Below are positions 56,346 to 64,000 of a stretch of 64,000 nucleotides of DNA, one piece after another (the first letter of the stretch is position 1; the number at the start of each line of letters is the position of its first letter). The DNA comes from Corynebacterium glyciniphilum AJ 3170 (GTDB lineage Bacteria; Actinomycetota; Actinomycetes; Mycobacteriales; Mycobacteriaceae): assembly GCF_000626675.1 (NCBI RefSeq), contig NZ_CP006842.1, forward strand, positions 1,426,001 to 1,490,000, written 5' to 3'. The position numbers and the translations under genes are program-made. Under the pieces are notes generated by a model, which was given only the letters and a program-made list of their open reading frames with translations, ran no database searches and was not told the DNA's origin.

Positions 56346-58205
56346 GTGAATGACACCTCACGCCCACACCCCAGTCCTGCGACAGTCGCTGCCTCAGGAC
56401 GCAGCCGTAAGCCTGAACGCATCAATGGCGCCCAGGCGGTAGTCCGTTCCCTCGAGGAGCTGGGCACCGACGTCGTCTTCGGCCTCCCCGGTGGTGCGGT
56501 ACTCCCGCTCTACGAGGCTCTCTACGGGTCCGAGAAGCTCAACCACATCCTCGTCCGCCACGAGCAGGGTGCAGGTCACGCTGCCACCGGCTATGCCCAG
56601 GTCTCCGGGGAAGTCGGAGTGTGCATCGCTACGTCCGGGCCCGGTGCGACGAACCTGGTTACTCCACTTGCCGACGCCAACATGGATTCCGTCCCGATCG
56701 TGGCGATCACCGGACAGGTCGGCAGCCATCTCCTGGGAACCGACGGTTTCCAGGAAGCTGACATCCGCGGCATCACGATGCCGATCACGAAACACAGCTT
56801 CATGGTGACCCGTCCCGAAGAGATCCCGGCGGCAATCGCCGAGGCCTTCCACGTGGCCAGCACAGGCCGTCCGGGTGCGGTGTTGGTCGATATTCCTAAG
56901 GACGTGCAGAATGCGGAGCTGGACTTCGTCTGGCCACCGTCCTACCGGTTGCCGGGGTATCACCCGGTGACCACCCCGCACTCGCGCCAGATCGAGGAAG
57001 CGGCACGCCTCATTGCCGAGGCGAAGCGTCCTGTCATCTATGCCGGCGGTGGAGTCCTGAAAGCCAATGCGCACAAGGAACTCCTCGCCTTCGCCGAAGC
57101 CACCGGTGTGCCGGTGACGACGACGCTGATGGCTCTGGGTGTGTTCCCGCAGTCGCACCCGCAGTTTCTCGGTATGCCCGGAATGCACGGCACGGTTCCC
57201 GCCGTGGCGGCCTTGCAGAAGTCCGACCTCATCCTCGCGCTCGGTGCGCGGTTCGACGACCGCGTCACCGGTGATGTCGATTCGTTCGCTCCCGGCGCCA
57301 AAGTCATCCACGCCGACATCGATCCCGCGGAGATCGGCAAGATCCGCGAGGTCAACGTGCCGATCGTCGGCGACGCCCGCGAGGTGCTCGTCGCACTGCG
57401 ACAGGCGATGGAGGCGCGACCGCAGGAGCAGGACATAGCTCGCTGGACGGCGTACCTGGACGGTCTCAAGGAGGACTTCCCTCCGGGCTACGACGAGCCG
57501 GAGGACGGGAAGCTCGCACCGCAGTACGTCCTCGAGCAGCTCACGGACGCAGCAGGCCCGGAGGCCGTCTATGTCGCAGGCGTCGGTCAGCACCAGATGT
57601 GGGCCGCGCAGTTCCTGAGGTTCGAGAAGCCGCGCACCTGGCTGAATTCCGGTGGTCTGGGAACCATGGGATACTCGGTCCCCGCCGCGATGGGAGCCAA
57701 GGCCGCCGCGCCCGACACCGAAGTGTGGGCCGTGGACGGCGACGGCTGCTTCCAGATGACCAACCAGGAACTCGTCACCTGCGCCGTCGAAGGCCTGCCG
57801 ATCAAGATCGCCCTGATCAACAACGGCAATCTCGGCATGGTGCGGCAGTGGCAGACACTGTTCTTCGACGGTCACTACTCCCACACCAATCTCAAGCCAG
57901 GCGAGAACTACCTCCCGGACTTCGTGGGGCTCGCGGAATCGATGGGATGCGCCGCCTTCCGGGTCACGGAGAAGGACGACGTGGCGGCGACGATCGCCAA
58001 GGCCCGTGAGATCAACGACCGCCCCGTCGTCATCGACTTCATTGTTGGTGAGGACGCACAGGTCTGGCCGATGATCTCCGCTGGCGCGTCCAATGACGAA
58101 GTCCAGTACGTCCGCGACCTGCGACCCTTGTTCGAGCAGGAGCAGTCCGCCGCAGAGGATCCCGAGGAAATCCGCAAGATCGTCGAGGAAGGCGAGGAGA
58201 ACTAA
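56346..58205 (+). CDS. ilvB: Acetolactate synthase large subunit
   Basis: 619-residue thiamine-diphosphate enzyme, joining pyruvate with pyruvate or 2-oxobutanoate at the entry to valine, leucine and isoleucine synthesis. The catalytic Glu is in [16 protein letters not shown]. The ThDP/Mg motif runs from [12 protein letters not shown] to [18 protein letters not shown] and [10 protein letters not shown] belong to the FAD-binding middle domain. The start is GTG 56346: AAAGGAG lies upstream and the N-terminus then aligns with C. glutamicum IlvB ([12 protein letters not shown]). ATG 56319 is in frame but has no ribosome-binding site. The stop overlaps ilvN. Confidence 0.97.
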   Translation: MNDTSRPHPSPATVAASGRSRKPERINGAQAVVRSLEELGTDVVFGLPGGAVLPLYEALYGSEKLNHILVRHEQGAGHAATGYAQVSGEVGVCIATSGPGATNLVTPLADANMDSVPIVAITGQVGSHLLGTDGFQEADIRGITMPITKHSFMVTRPEEIPAAIAEAFHVASTGRPGAVLVDIPKDVQNAELDFVWPPSYRLPGYHPVTTPHSRQIEEAARLIAEAKRPVIYAGGGVLKANAHKELLAFAEATGVPVTTTLMALGVFPQSHPQFLGMPGMHGTVPAVAALQKSDLILALGARFDDRVTGDVDSFAPGAKVIHADIDPAEIGKIREVNVPIVGDAREVLVALRQAMEARPQEQDIARWTAYLDGLKEDFPPGYDEPEDGKLAPQYVLEQLTDAAGPEAVYVAGVGQHQMWAAQFLRFEKPRTWLNSGGLGTMGYSVPAAMGAKAAAPDTEVWAVDGDGCFQMTNQELVTCAVEGLPIKIALINNGNLGMVRQWQTLFFDGHYSHTNLKPGENYLPDFVGLAESMGCAAFRVTEKDDVAATIAKAREINDRPVVIDFIVGEDAQVWPMISAGASNDEVQYVRDLRPLFEQEQSAAEDPEEIRKIVEEGEEN

Positions 58206-58711
58206 TGTCTCAAGTCCACACTCTGAGTGTCCTGTGTGAGGATGTCGACGGCATCGCGTCCCGTATTACCGGGATGTTCACCCGCCGAGCCTTCAGCATC
58301 ATTTCGATCGCCTCGGGCCAGACCGAGGTCGCCGGCGTCAACCGCTTCACCATCCAGGTGGAAGGGGAGGACCACGTGATCGAACAGATCACCAAGCAGC
58401 TCAACAAGCTGATCCCTGTGATCAAGGTCAGCCGCCACGACCCGGACTCCATCGTGTGCCGGGGTCTGATGTTGGTGAAAGTCTCCGCTGACAACTCCAA
58501 CCGCACCCAGGTGGTCGAGTCGGCCAAGTTGTTCCGGGCGCATGTCGTCGACGTGGGTCCGGAGTCCGTGGTCATCGAGGCGACCGGAACGCCGACGAAG
58601 CTCAAGGCGCTGCTGGAGGTCCTGGAACCCTTCGGGATCCGGGAGCTCGTGGAGTCCAGCGTGACCGCGGTCAGTCGCGGCCAGAAGGCGATGTACCCCG
58701 CGAAACTCTGA
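58205..58711 (+). CDS. ilvN: Acetolactate synthase regulatory subunit
   Basis: 168-residue IlvN with an N-terminal ACT domain (HTLSVLCEDVDGIASRITGM) that binds valine for feedback inhibition, and a C-terminal domain (ELVKVS-like MLVKVSADNSNRTQVVE then GIRELVESSVTAVSRGQK). It stabilises and activates IlvB. The ATG overlaps the ilvB stop (TAATG), so the subunits are translationally coupled. An additional promoter for ilvC lies downstream. Confidence 0.97.
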   Translation: MSQVHTLSVLCEDVDGIASRITGMFTRRAFSIISIASGQTEVAGVNRFTIQVEGEDHVIEQITKQLNKLIPVIKVSRHDPDSIVCRGLMLVKVSADNSNRTQVVESAKLFRAHVVDVGPESVVIEATGTPTKLKALLEVLEPFGIRELVESSVTAVSRGQKAMYPAKL

Positions 58712-58768
58712 TCGCCTGCGCCCATTCACGGGGTGGGATACCCTGTCTCACCCTCTGATACTTGTTGC

Positions 58769-58777
58769 TGATACGAT
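58769..58777 (+). promoter_or_regulatory. Candidate extended -10 promoter for ilvC
   Basis: TGATACGAT is an extended -10 (TG-N-TACGAT, hexamer 58772-58777), 71 nt before the ilvC ATG. No clear -35 is seen, as is common with extended -10 promoters. C. glutamicum also has a separate ilvC promoter besides the operon promoter. Confidence 0.55.
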
Positions 58778-58809
58778 GGCAGACACTGAACGCTCCATCC
58801 GGTTCTTGA

Positions 58810-59862
<1,053 letters not shown>

Positions 59863-59874
59863 TCTGACCAGCTA

Positions 59875-59893
59875 AGTACCGGATTCCGGTACT
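59875..59893. repeat. Perfect inverted repeat just after ilvC
   Basis: AGTACCGGA and TCCGGTACT (9-bp arms, 1 central base) begin 12 nt after the ilvC stop. The symmetry is perfect, but the near-absent loop makes it more like a protein-binding site or a first processing hairpin than a terminator. Confidence 0.55.
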
Positions 59894-59954
59894 ACCTTCA
59901 GGTGCCTGGATCCCGCAGAAAGCCCGCGCCCGATGGCGCTGGAGTATACGCGAA

Positions 59955-59991
59955 GCAGACCCCCACGGAACACCAGTTCCGTGGGGTCTGC
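59955..59991 (+). terminator. Intrinsic terminator of ilvBNC
   Basis: Long hairpin: 16 paired bases on each side with one bulged C in the left arm, ACCA loop (59972-59975), followed by TTGTTC. It lies 92 nt after the ilvC stop and is the strongest hairpin in this gap. Confidence 0.8.
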
Positions 59992-60225
59992 TTGTTCAGT
60001 TGGGGGCGATGGCTGTTGTCTGCAGAGTTTTGTCTGCCACGGACTGGTGGTGCCTCGGGGAGCCCTCACGGACCGCGTGAGACAGGTGGCAGAATTCGGC
60101 ACCTGGGACCACACAGCCCCCGCGTGGCGTCCGTGATGCCCGTGGTGGGGACGACGCCATCCCGTCCGGCGCCACTGAGACGCATGCCGGTCATGGCCCC
60201 GAGTCGACGACTCGCTCCTTACTGA

Positions 60226-60234
60226 TAATGATTA
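60226..60234. promoter_or_regulatory. AT-rich palindrome upstream of the CDF promoter
   Basis: TAATGATTA (TAAT-G-ATTA) within GATAATGATTAC, 20 nt upstream of the -35. A related TTAATGACAAT occurs at 60295-60305 in the leader. Interrupted AT-rich palindromes of this type are typical for metal regulators of the ArsR/SmtB and Fur/Zur families. Confidence 0.4.
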
Positions 60235-60253
60235 CGGTACCCAAAAATTGCCA

Positions 60254-60282
60254 TTGACCTGCGAGGTCGAGGGAACTACTGT
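60254..60282 (+). promoter_or_regulatory. Promoter of the CDF exporter gene
   Basis: TTGACC (60254-60259) and TACTGT (60277-60282) with a 17-nt spacer. The -35 is embedded in the inverted repeat GACCT-GCG-AGGTC (60256-60268), a possible operator. The expected leader is about 28 nt and contains TGGAGG before the start. Confidence 0.65.
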
Positions 60283-60316
60283 GAGGTTCCACCGTTAATG
60301 ACAATGGAGGTTCCTG

Positions 60317-61261
60317 ATGGGGCACGACCACTCTCACGACCACGAGACCGGACACGGGCACAGTCACGCCACGCAGGTCCGCGGAAAGGCCCTCTGGATC
60401 GTCATCGCGATGACCTCCACGATCTTCGTGGCCCAGGTCATCGGCGGAGTGGTGTCCGGATCCCTGGCATTGCTCGCTGATGCAGGTCACATGCTGTCGG
60501 ATGCGGGTGGGCTCGTTGTCGCGGCACTGGCGATGATGGTCGGGTCGCGTCCGGCGACGGCTCGGTCCACCTACGGATTCCGCCGTGCGGAAGTGCTGGC
60601 TGCGGCAGTCAACGCCGGGGCTGTTGCGGTGATCGGTGTGTGGATCGCCGTTGCAGCGTTCCGACGTATGGGAGAGGGGCCGGAGGAGATTCAGACCGGG
60701 CTGATGCTCGCCGTCGCCGTGGTGGGGCTGCTGGCCAACGTCGTGTCGGCGGTTATCCTCCACCGCAATGCAGGGGAGTCACTGAACATGAAGGGTGCCT
60801 ATCTCCACGTCCTTGTGGATCTCCTGGGGTCGGTGGCCGTTATCGTCGCCGCACTCGTCATCGCTGGCACCGGATGGTACTGGGTGGACGCAGCGGCCTC
60901 GCTGATCATTGCCGCGATGATTCTTCCGCGGGCATGGTCCTTGATGAAGGAGGCCGGCACCGTCCTGATGGAGCAGGTGCCGACGGGGGTGGACCCCGTG
61001 GAGGTGCAGGAGGCAGTCAGTGCGACAGACGGAGTCTACGGTTCACACGACCTGCATATCTGGTCGGTAGACGGGGAGTCGTCGATGGCGACGGTTCATG
61101 TGGTGACCACCGGAGACGAACATGCTGTACGCAAGGGGGTCAAGAAGGTCTTTGAAGACCGGGGGATCGGCCATGTGACCGTCCAGACAGAGGCGGCAGC
61201 GGTGCGGGAGGCCTCCCCACGGGTATGTGATACCGGGTGCGGGGAGATCTGCAGGCCGTAG
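60317..61261 (+). CDS. Cation diffusion facilitator (Zn2+/Co2+/Cd2+ exporter, CzcD/ZitB-like)
   Basis: 314-residue CDF transporter with six membrane helices and a C-terminal cytoplasmic domain. The His-rich N-terminus (GHDHSHDHETGHGHSHA) is typical of zinc carriers. The metal site is seen in LLADAGHMLSDAGGL (TM2) and HVLVDLLGS (TM5), each with the His-x3-Asp pair. The tail ends CDTGCGEICRP with three Cys, an unusual addition that may bind metal. It exports divalent metals in exchange for protons. TGGAGG precedes the ATG by 8 nt. Convergent with the CitMHS gene, 3 nt apart. Confidence 0.93.
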   Translation: MGHDHSHDHETGHGHSHATQVRGKALWIVIAMTSTIFVAQVIGGVVSGSLALLADAGHMLSDAGGLVVAALAMMVGSRPATARSTYGFRRAEVLAAAVNAGAVAVIGVWIAVAAFRRMGEGPEEIQTGLMLAVAVVGLLANVVSAVILHRNAGESLNMKGAYLHVLVDLLGSVAVIVAALVIAGTGWYWVDAAASLIIAAMILPRAWSLMKEAGTVLMEQVPTGVDPVEVQEAVSATDGVYGSHDLHIWSVDGESSMATVHVVTTGDEHAVRKGVKKVFEDRGIGHVTVQTEAAAVREASPRVCDTGCGEICRP

Positions 61262-61264
61262 GTG

Positions 61265-62650
61265 TCAGGCCGTGAGCCCCATGGCCAGGGCGATCAGCAC
61301 CATGACGATGCCGAATGCCCACGCAATCGGGAAAGTCAGCTTGATGTGCTTGCCGATGGTGCCGCCGGACAGGCCGATGGCCAGCCACAGAGCGGGGGAG
61401 AAGGGGCTGACGAAGGTGCCGATGATGTTGCCGATGATCAGGGCGGCTGCGGCGCCGCTTCCGGAGACACCGAATGACGCCACGGTTTCCTGGACCACAG
61501 GCAGCACCGAGAAGTAGTAGGCGTCGGTGGATGTCAGCAGGTCGAGCGGAACGCCGAGAAGGCCGACGATTACGTGCAGCTGTGAGCCCACGGAATCCGG
61601 GAGAATGTGGAGCAGACTGAGGGCGATCTCCTCGAGCATGCCGGACTCGTTCAGAACGCCGAGGAACATGGCGGCGGCGAGGATGACTCCGGCCATGGAG
61701 AGCGCGTTCGGGGCGTGACGTTTCAAGGTGTCTGCCTGCTCCCCGGAGAGCGGGAAGTTGACGACGAGGGCGATGGCGGTGCCGACGAGGAAGACCGGTC
61801 CCGGCTCGATCCAGCCGGACATGAGGAGAACGAGCATAGCGACCGACAGGACGATGTTGAAGACCGTGACCCACCTGCCGGTCCGCATCTGCGCACCGAT
61901 CTCTTCCTGCTTCTCTTTCTCACGCGCGATGAAGTCTGCAGCGAGACTGTGGACGTCCACGTCGTCGGTGCCGACGAACTCGGGTGTCTTGCGGAGTTTG
62001 GCGATGCGGCGCTGCTCCTTGAGGCCGAGCAACGCGGCAATCACGAAAACGAGTACCAGGGCAATGCCCTGCAGCGGCAGGATGTGCTGCCAGAGTTCGA
62101 CCGGGGTCTGGTCGACCACGGAGGCCGCGCGACCGATCGGACCCGCCCACGGCACCATGTTCATCACAGAGGCTGCGGTGGCCACGATGGCCAGCAGCAC
62201 GTACCGGGACATGTGCATGGCCTTGTACAACGGCAGCAACGCGGGAATAGTGATCAGGAAGGTCGTGGCACCGGCACCGTCGAGGTGCACGACCATACCG
62301 ATGGCGGCAGTGCCCAGTGCCACCAGGATGACGTTGCCGCGGGTGGCGATGATCAGACCCTTTACCAGCGGGGTGAACAGGCCGGTATCACTGAGTATTC
62401 CGAAGTAGATGATCGCGAAGATGAACATCACCACGACGTTCATCACCGAACCGAGACCGGACTCGTAGAATTCGCCGATGCTCTTGATGCCGTAGCCGGC
62501 GATGATGGCGCCCACGACCGGGACAAGCGTCATCACGACGGTGGGGTTACTCCTGCCGCGCAGCAGGATGCCGACGGTGACGATGATAATTCCCAGGCCT
62601 ATGGCTGTTAGCCCGCCAGGTGACTGCATCGTTTCAGTGAATGAGTCCAT
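61265..62650 (-). CDS. CitMHS family citrate-metal:proton symporter
   Basis: 461-residue membrane protein with about 12 hydrophobic segments. It is placed in the CitMHS family from the N-terminal LTAIGLGIIIVTVGILLRGR and the blocks HLDGAGATTFLITIPALLPL and MNMVPWAGPIGRAASV. Members import citrate complexed with Mg2+, Ca2+ or similar metals together with protons. A hydrophilic loop lies at about residues 220-270. GGAG lies about 6 nt before the ATG. It may complement tctCBA for citrate use. No two-component regulator is adjacent. Confidence 0.9.
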   Translation of the reverse strand: MDSFTETMQSPGGLTAIGLGIIIVTVGILLRGRSNPTVVMTLVPVVGAIIAGYGIKSIGEFYESGLGSVMNVVVMFIFAIIYFGILSDTGLFTPLVKGLIIATRGNVILVALGTAAIGMVVHLDGAGATTFLITIPALLPLYKAMHMSRYVLLAIVATAASVMNMVPWAGPIGRAASVVDQTPVELWQHILPLQGIALVLVFVIAALLGLKEQRRIAKLRKTPEFVGTDDVDVHSLAADFIAREKEKQEEIGAQMRTGRWVTVFNIVLSVAMLVLLMSGWIEPGPVFLVGTAIALVVNFPLSGEQADTLKRHAPNALSMAGVILAAAMFLGVLNESGMLEEIALSLLHILPDSVGSQLHVIVGLLGVPLDLLTSTDAYYFSVLPVVQETVASFGVSGSGAAAALIIGNIIGTFVSPFSPALWLAIGLSGGTIGKHIKLTFPIAWAFGIVMVLIALAMGLTA

Positions 62651-62756
62651 GTGGGTCTCCTCAAGAAAGATAGGTGAACCAACACAGTATGGCAGTGTGG
62701 GATGGTCTCTGTCACAACGCCTGTTCGCGGTAGTCGTCATCACGATGTCGGGGGGT

Positions 62757-62786
62757 TTGTGAACGTGATGGGCAAAGACGTACTAA
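62757..62786 (+). promoter_or_regulatory. Candidate promoter of serA
   Basis: TTGTGA (62757-62762) and TACTAA (62781-62786), 18 nt apart. This would give a 5' leader of about 110 nt that contains the alternative hairpins at 62831-62901. Confidence 0.45.
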
Positions 62787-62830
62787 GCTGTCCATGTCGC
62801 ACGTCACCCCTGGGCTTTTCGGTGTGGGGA

Positions 62831-62901
62831 GTCAGGCGTGGGCCCTGACCTCTCCGACGCGGTCGTGCCGGAGGGGTCGGGACATGCACATCCGTCAGGA
62901 G
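62831..62901 (+). promoter_or_regulatory. serA 5' leader with mutually exclusive pairings reaching the Shine-Dalgarno
   Basis: GTCAGG (62831-62836) pairs with CCTGAC (62844-62849) in a short hairpin. The bases 62847-62856 also pair with 62869-62878 in a 10-bp stem (one G-U). The same GTCAGG sequence recurs at 62894-62899, overlapping the ribosome-binding AGGAG (62897-62901), so CCTGAC can pair with either copy. This is the layout of a translational switch, inferred only from sequence. Confidence 0.4.
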
Positions 62902-62906
62902 TATCC

Positions 62907-64000
62907 GTGAGTCAGAATTCCCGTCCCGTCGTTCTCATCGCCGACAAGCTCGCCCAGTCCACCGTGGACGCGCTGGGGGACTCCGTCGAGGTCCGTTGGG
63001 TTGACGGCCCGAACCGCCCTGAACTGCTGGAGGCGGTCAAGGGCGTTGACGCACTCCTGGTCCGCTCCGCCACCACTGTTGATGCGGAAGTACTTGAGGC
63101 CGCCCAGAATCTGCAGATCGTGGGCCGCGCTGGAGTGGGTCTGGACAACGTCGACATCGACGCCGCCACCGCCAAGGGTGTGATGGTCGCCAATGCGCCG
63201 ACGTCCAACATCCACTCCGCCTGTGAGCACGCGATCTCGCTGCTGCTGTCGACGGCACGCCAGATTCCTGCTGCGGACCGGACCCTGCGCGAGCACGAAT
63301 GGAAGCGGTCCTCCTTCCAGGGGGTCGAGATCTTCGGCAAGACTGTGGGTATCGTCGGGTTCGGCCACATCGGACAGCTTTTTGCCCAGCGCCTCGCAGC
63401 GTTCGAGACCGACATCATCGCCTACGATCCCTACGCCAACCCGGCCCGTGCCGCGCAGCTCGGCGTGGAGCTCGTCGAACTCGATGAACTTGTCGGTCGG
63501 TCCGATTTTGTGACGATCCACCTGCCCAAGACCAAGGAGACCGCCGGCATGTTCAATGCCGAGCTGTTGGCCAAGGCAAAGGAGGGGCAGATCATCATCA
63601 ACGCAGCCCGCGGCGGGCTGGTTGACGAGCAGGCGTTGGCTGATGCCATCAAGAGCGGCCCCGTTCGTGGTGCCGGCTTCGACGTGTACTCGTCCGAGCC
63701 CTGCACCGATTCACCGCTCTTCGAACTCGACGAGGTAGTTGTGACCCCGCACCTGGGTGCTTCCACGGTGGAGGCCCAGGACCGTGCGGGCACCGATGTC
63801 GCAGCATCAGTGCTGAAGGCGCTGGCCGGTGATTTCGTGCCTGACGCCGTCAACGTCACCGGTGGCAAGGTCAGTGAGGAAGTTGCGCTCTGGCTCGGTC
63901 TGGCGACCAAGCTCGGCAAGGTTGCCTCGGGTCTGCTGGATGACGCAGTCACCTCCGTGAACGTCGAAGCGCGCGGTGAGCTGTCCTCCGAGAATGTCGA
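62907..64000 (+). CDS. serA: D-3-phosphoglycerate dehydrogenase (3' truncated by window edge)
   Basis: First 364 residues of SerA, which starts serine synthesis by oxidising 3-phosphoglycerate. The NAD-binding motif is VGIVGFGHIGQLFAQRL. The active-site Arg is in NAARGGLVDE, and the His pair region is VVTPHLGASTVEAQDRAG. The sequence continues into the intervening (ASB) domain expected in the long actinobacterial form, which ends in an ACT domain outside the window. The start GTG has AGGAG five nt upstream. The position after ilvC matches the mycobacterial order (Rv3001c, Rv2996c). Confidence 0.96.
   Translation, partial: MSQNSRPVVLIADKLAQSTVDALGDSVEVRWVDGPNRPELLEAVKGVDALLVRSATTVDAEVLEAAQNLQIVGRAGVGLDNVDIDAATAKGVMVANAPTSNIHSACEHAISLLLSTARQIPAADRTLREHEWKRSSFQGVEIFGKTVGIVGFGHIGQLFAQRLAAFETDIIAYDPYANPARAAQLGVELVELDELVGRSDFVTIHLPKTKETAGMFNAELLAKAKEGQIIINAARGGLVDEQALADAIKSGPVRGAGFDVYSSEPCTDSPLFELDEVVVTPHLGASTVEAQDRAGTDVAASVLKALAGDFVPDAVNVTGGKVSEEVALWLGLATKLGKVASGLLDDAVTSVNVEARGELSSENV

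Larger units (their letters stand above)
59863..60316. other. Intergenic region between ilvC and the CDF exporter gene
   Basis: 454 bases without a supported gene. It holds a perfect 9-bp inverted repeat (59875-59893), the ilvBNC terminator (59955-59991), a small hairpin near 60066-60082 (CTCACG with CGTGAG), an AT-rich palindrome TAATGATTA (60226-60234) and the CDF promoter (60254-60282). Open frames inside it run across the terminator and show no family features. Confidence 0.6.

Noticed and set aside
56394..57884. A 496-codon open frame antisense to ilvB
   Set aside because: Shadow of a clear core gene; Arg/Asp/His/Val-rich with no motif.
59902..60225. 107-codon open frame in the ilvC-CDF gap
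   Set aside because: It reads straight through the strong terminator hairpin, has Arg/Pro/Gly-rich sequence and no ribosome-binding site.

Overview
The window is a stretch of high-GC actinobacterial chromosome, almost certainly from a Corynebacterium. The gene order follows the conserved mycobacterial/corynebacterial backbone: atpDC - DUF2550 - nucS, then etfBA - cysteine desulfurase - mnmA - (MetE-like) - ligA - ACT protein - gatCA - pfkA - gatB, then ilvBNC - serA. Genus-level signs are a LysE/LysG pair that closely matches the C. glutamicum proteins, an MscCG-type mechanosensitive channel with the long C-terminal extension, a tctCBA citrate uptake operon, a CitMHS transporter, and many genes whose -10 box lies only 6-8 nt before the start codon (leaderless mRNAs). 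I cannot fix the species. No tRNA, rRNA, CRISPR array, insertion sequence or prophage is visible.

Layout. 1-7 kb: end of the ATP synthase operon, DUF2550 membrane protein, mismatch endonuclease NucS, a small zinc-ribbon-like protein, a thioredoxin/TPR protein, an ABC ATPase, a Nudix protein and a methyltransferase. 7-14 kb: electron-transfer flavoprotein, a CPA1 antiporter, cysteine desulfurase with MnmA (tRNA 2-thiolation) and a MetE-like protein. 14-22 kb: a MhuD-like heme monooxygenase, ligA, an unlisted 40-residue acidic small ORF, a DnaQ-like exonuclease, a long two-ACT threonine deaminase, two tandem paralogous proteins of unknown function and an ACT regulator. 22-35 kb: gatCA, a TetR plus heterodimeric ABC exporter operon, Nudix, MFS, ATP-type phosphofructokinase, a BASS transporter and gatB. 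35-44 kb: pntAB transhydrogenase, a GST-like reductase, a DoxX protein with a long disordered head, lysE/lysG, and a DrrAB-like drug exporter. 44-54 kb: its divergent TetR, tctCBA, a UvrA-like ATPase, a divergent SDR, ilvD and a PH-domain protein. 54-64 kb: mscCG, ilvBNC behind an attenuator with an FLILV leader peptide, a CDF metal exporter, CitMHS and the start of serA.

How the genes work together. Branched-chain amino-acid synthesis is well represented (ilvA, ilvD, ilvBNC), with a translation-coupled attenuator. Amino-acid export is represented by LysE and MscCG. GatCAB supplies Gln-tRNA/Asn-tRNA by transamidation. The cysteine desulfurase is placed to feed MnmA. Two citrate-type carriers lie 13 kb apart.

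The most novel-looking items are the 40-residue ORF at 17008-17130, the tandem cytosolic paralogs at 19553-21516, the serA leader with mutually exclusive pairings involving the Shine-Dalgarno sequence, and the interleaved divergent promoters between the UvrA-like gene and the SDR. I see no clearly new multi-gene system. Most of the window is conserved core genome.
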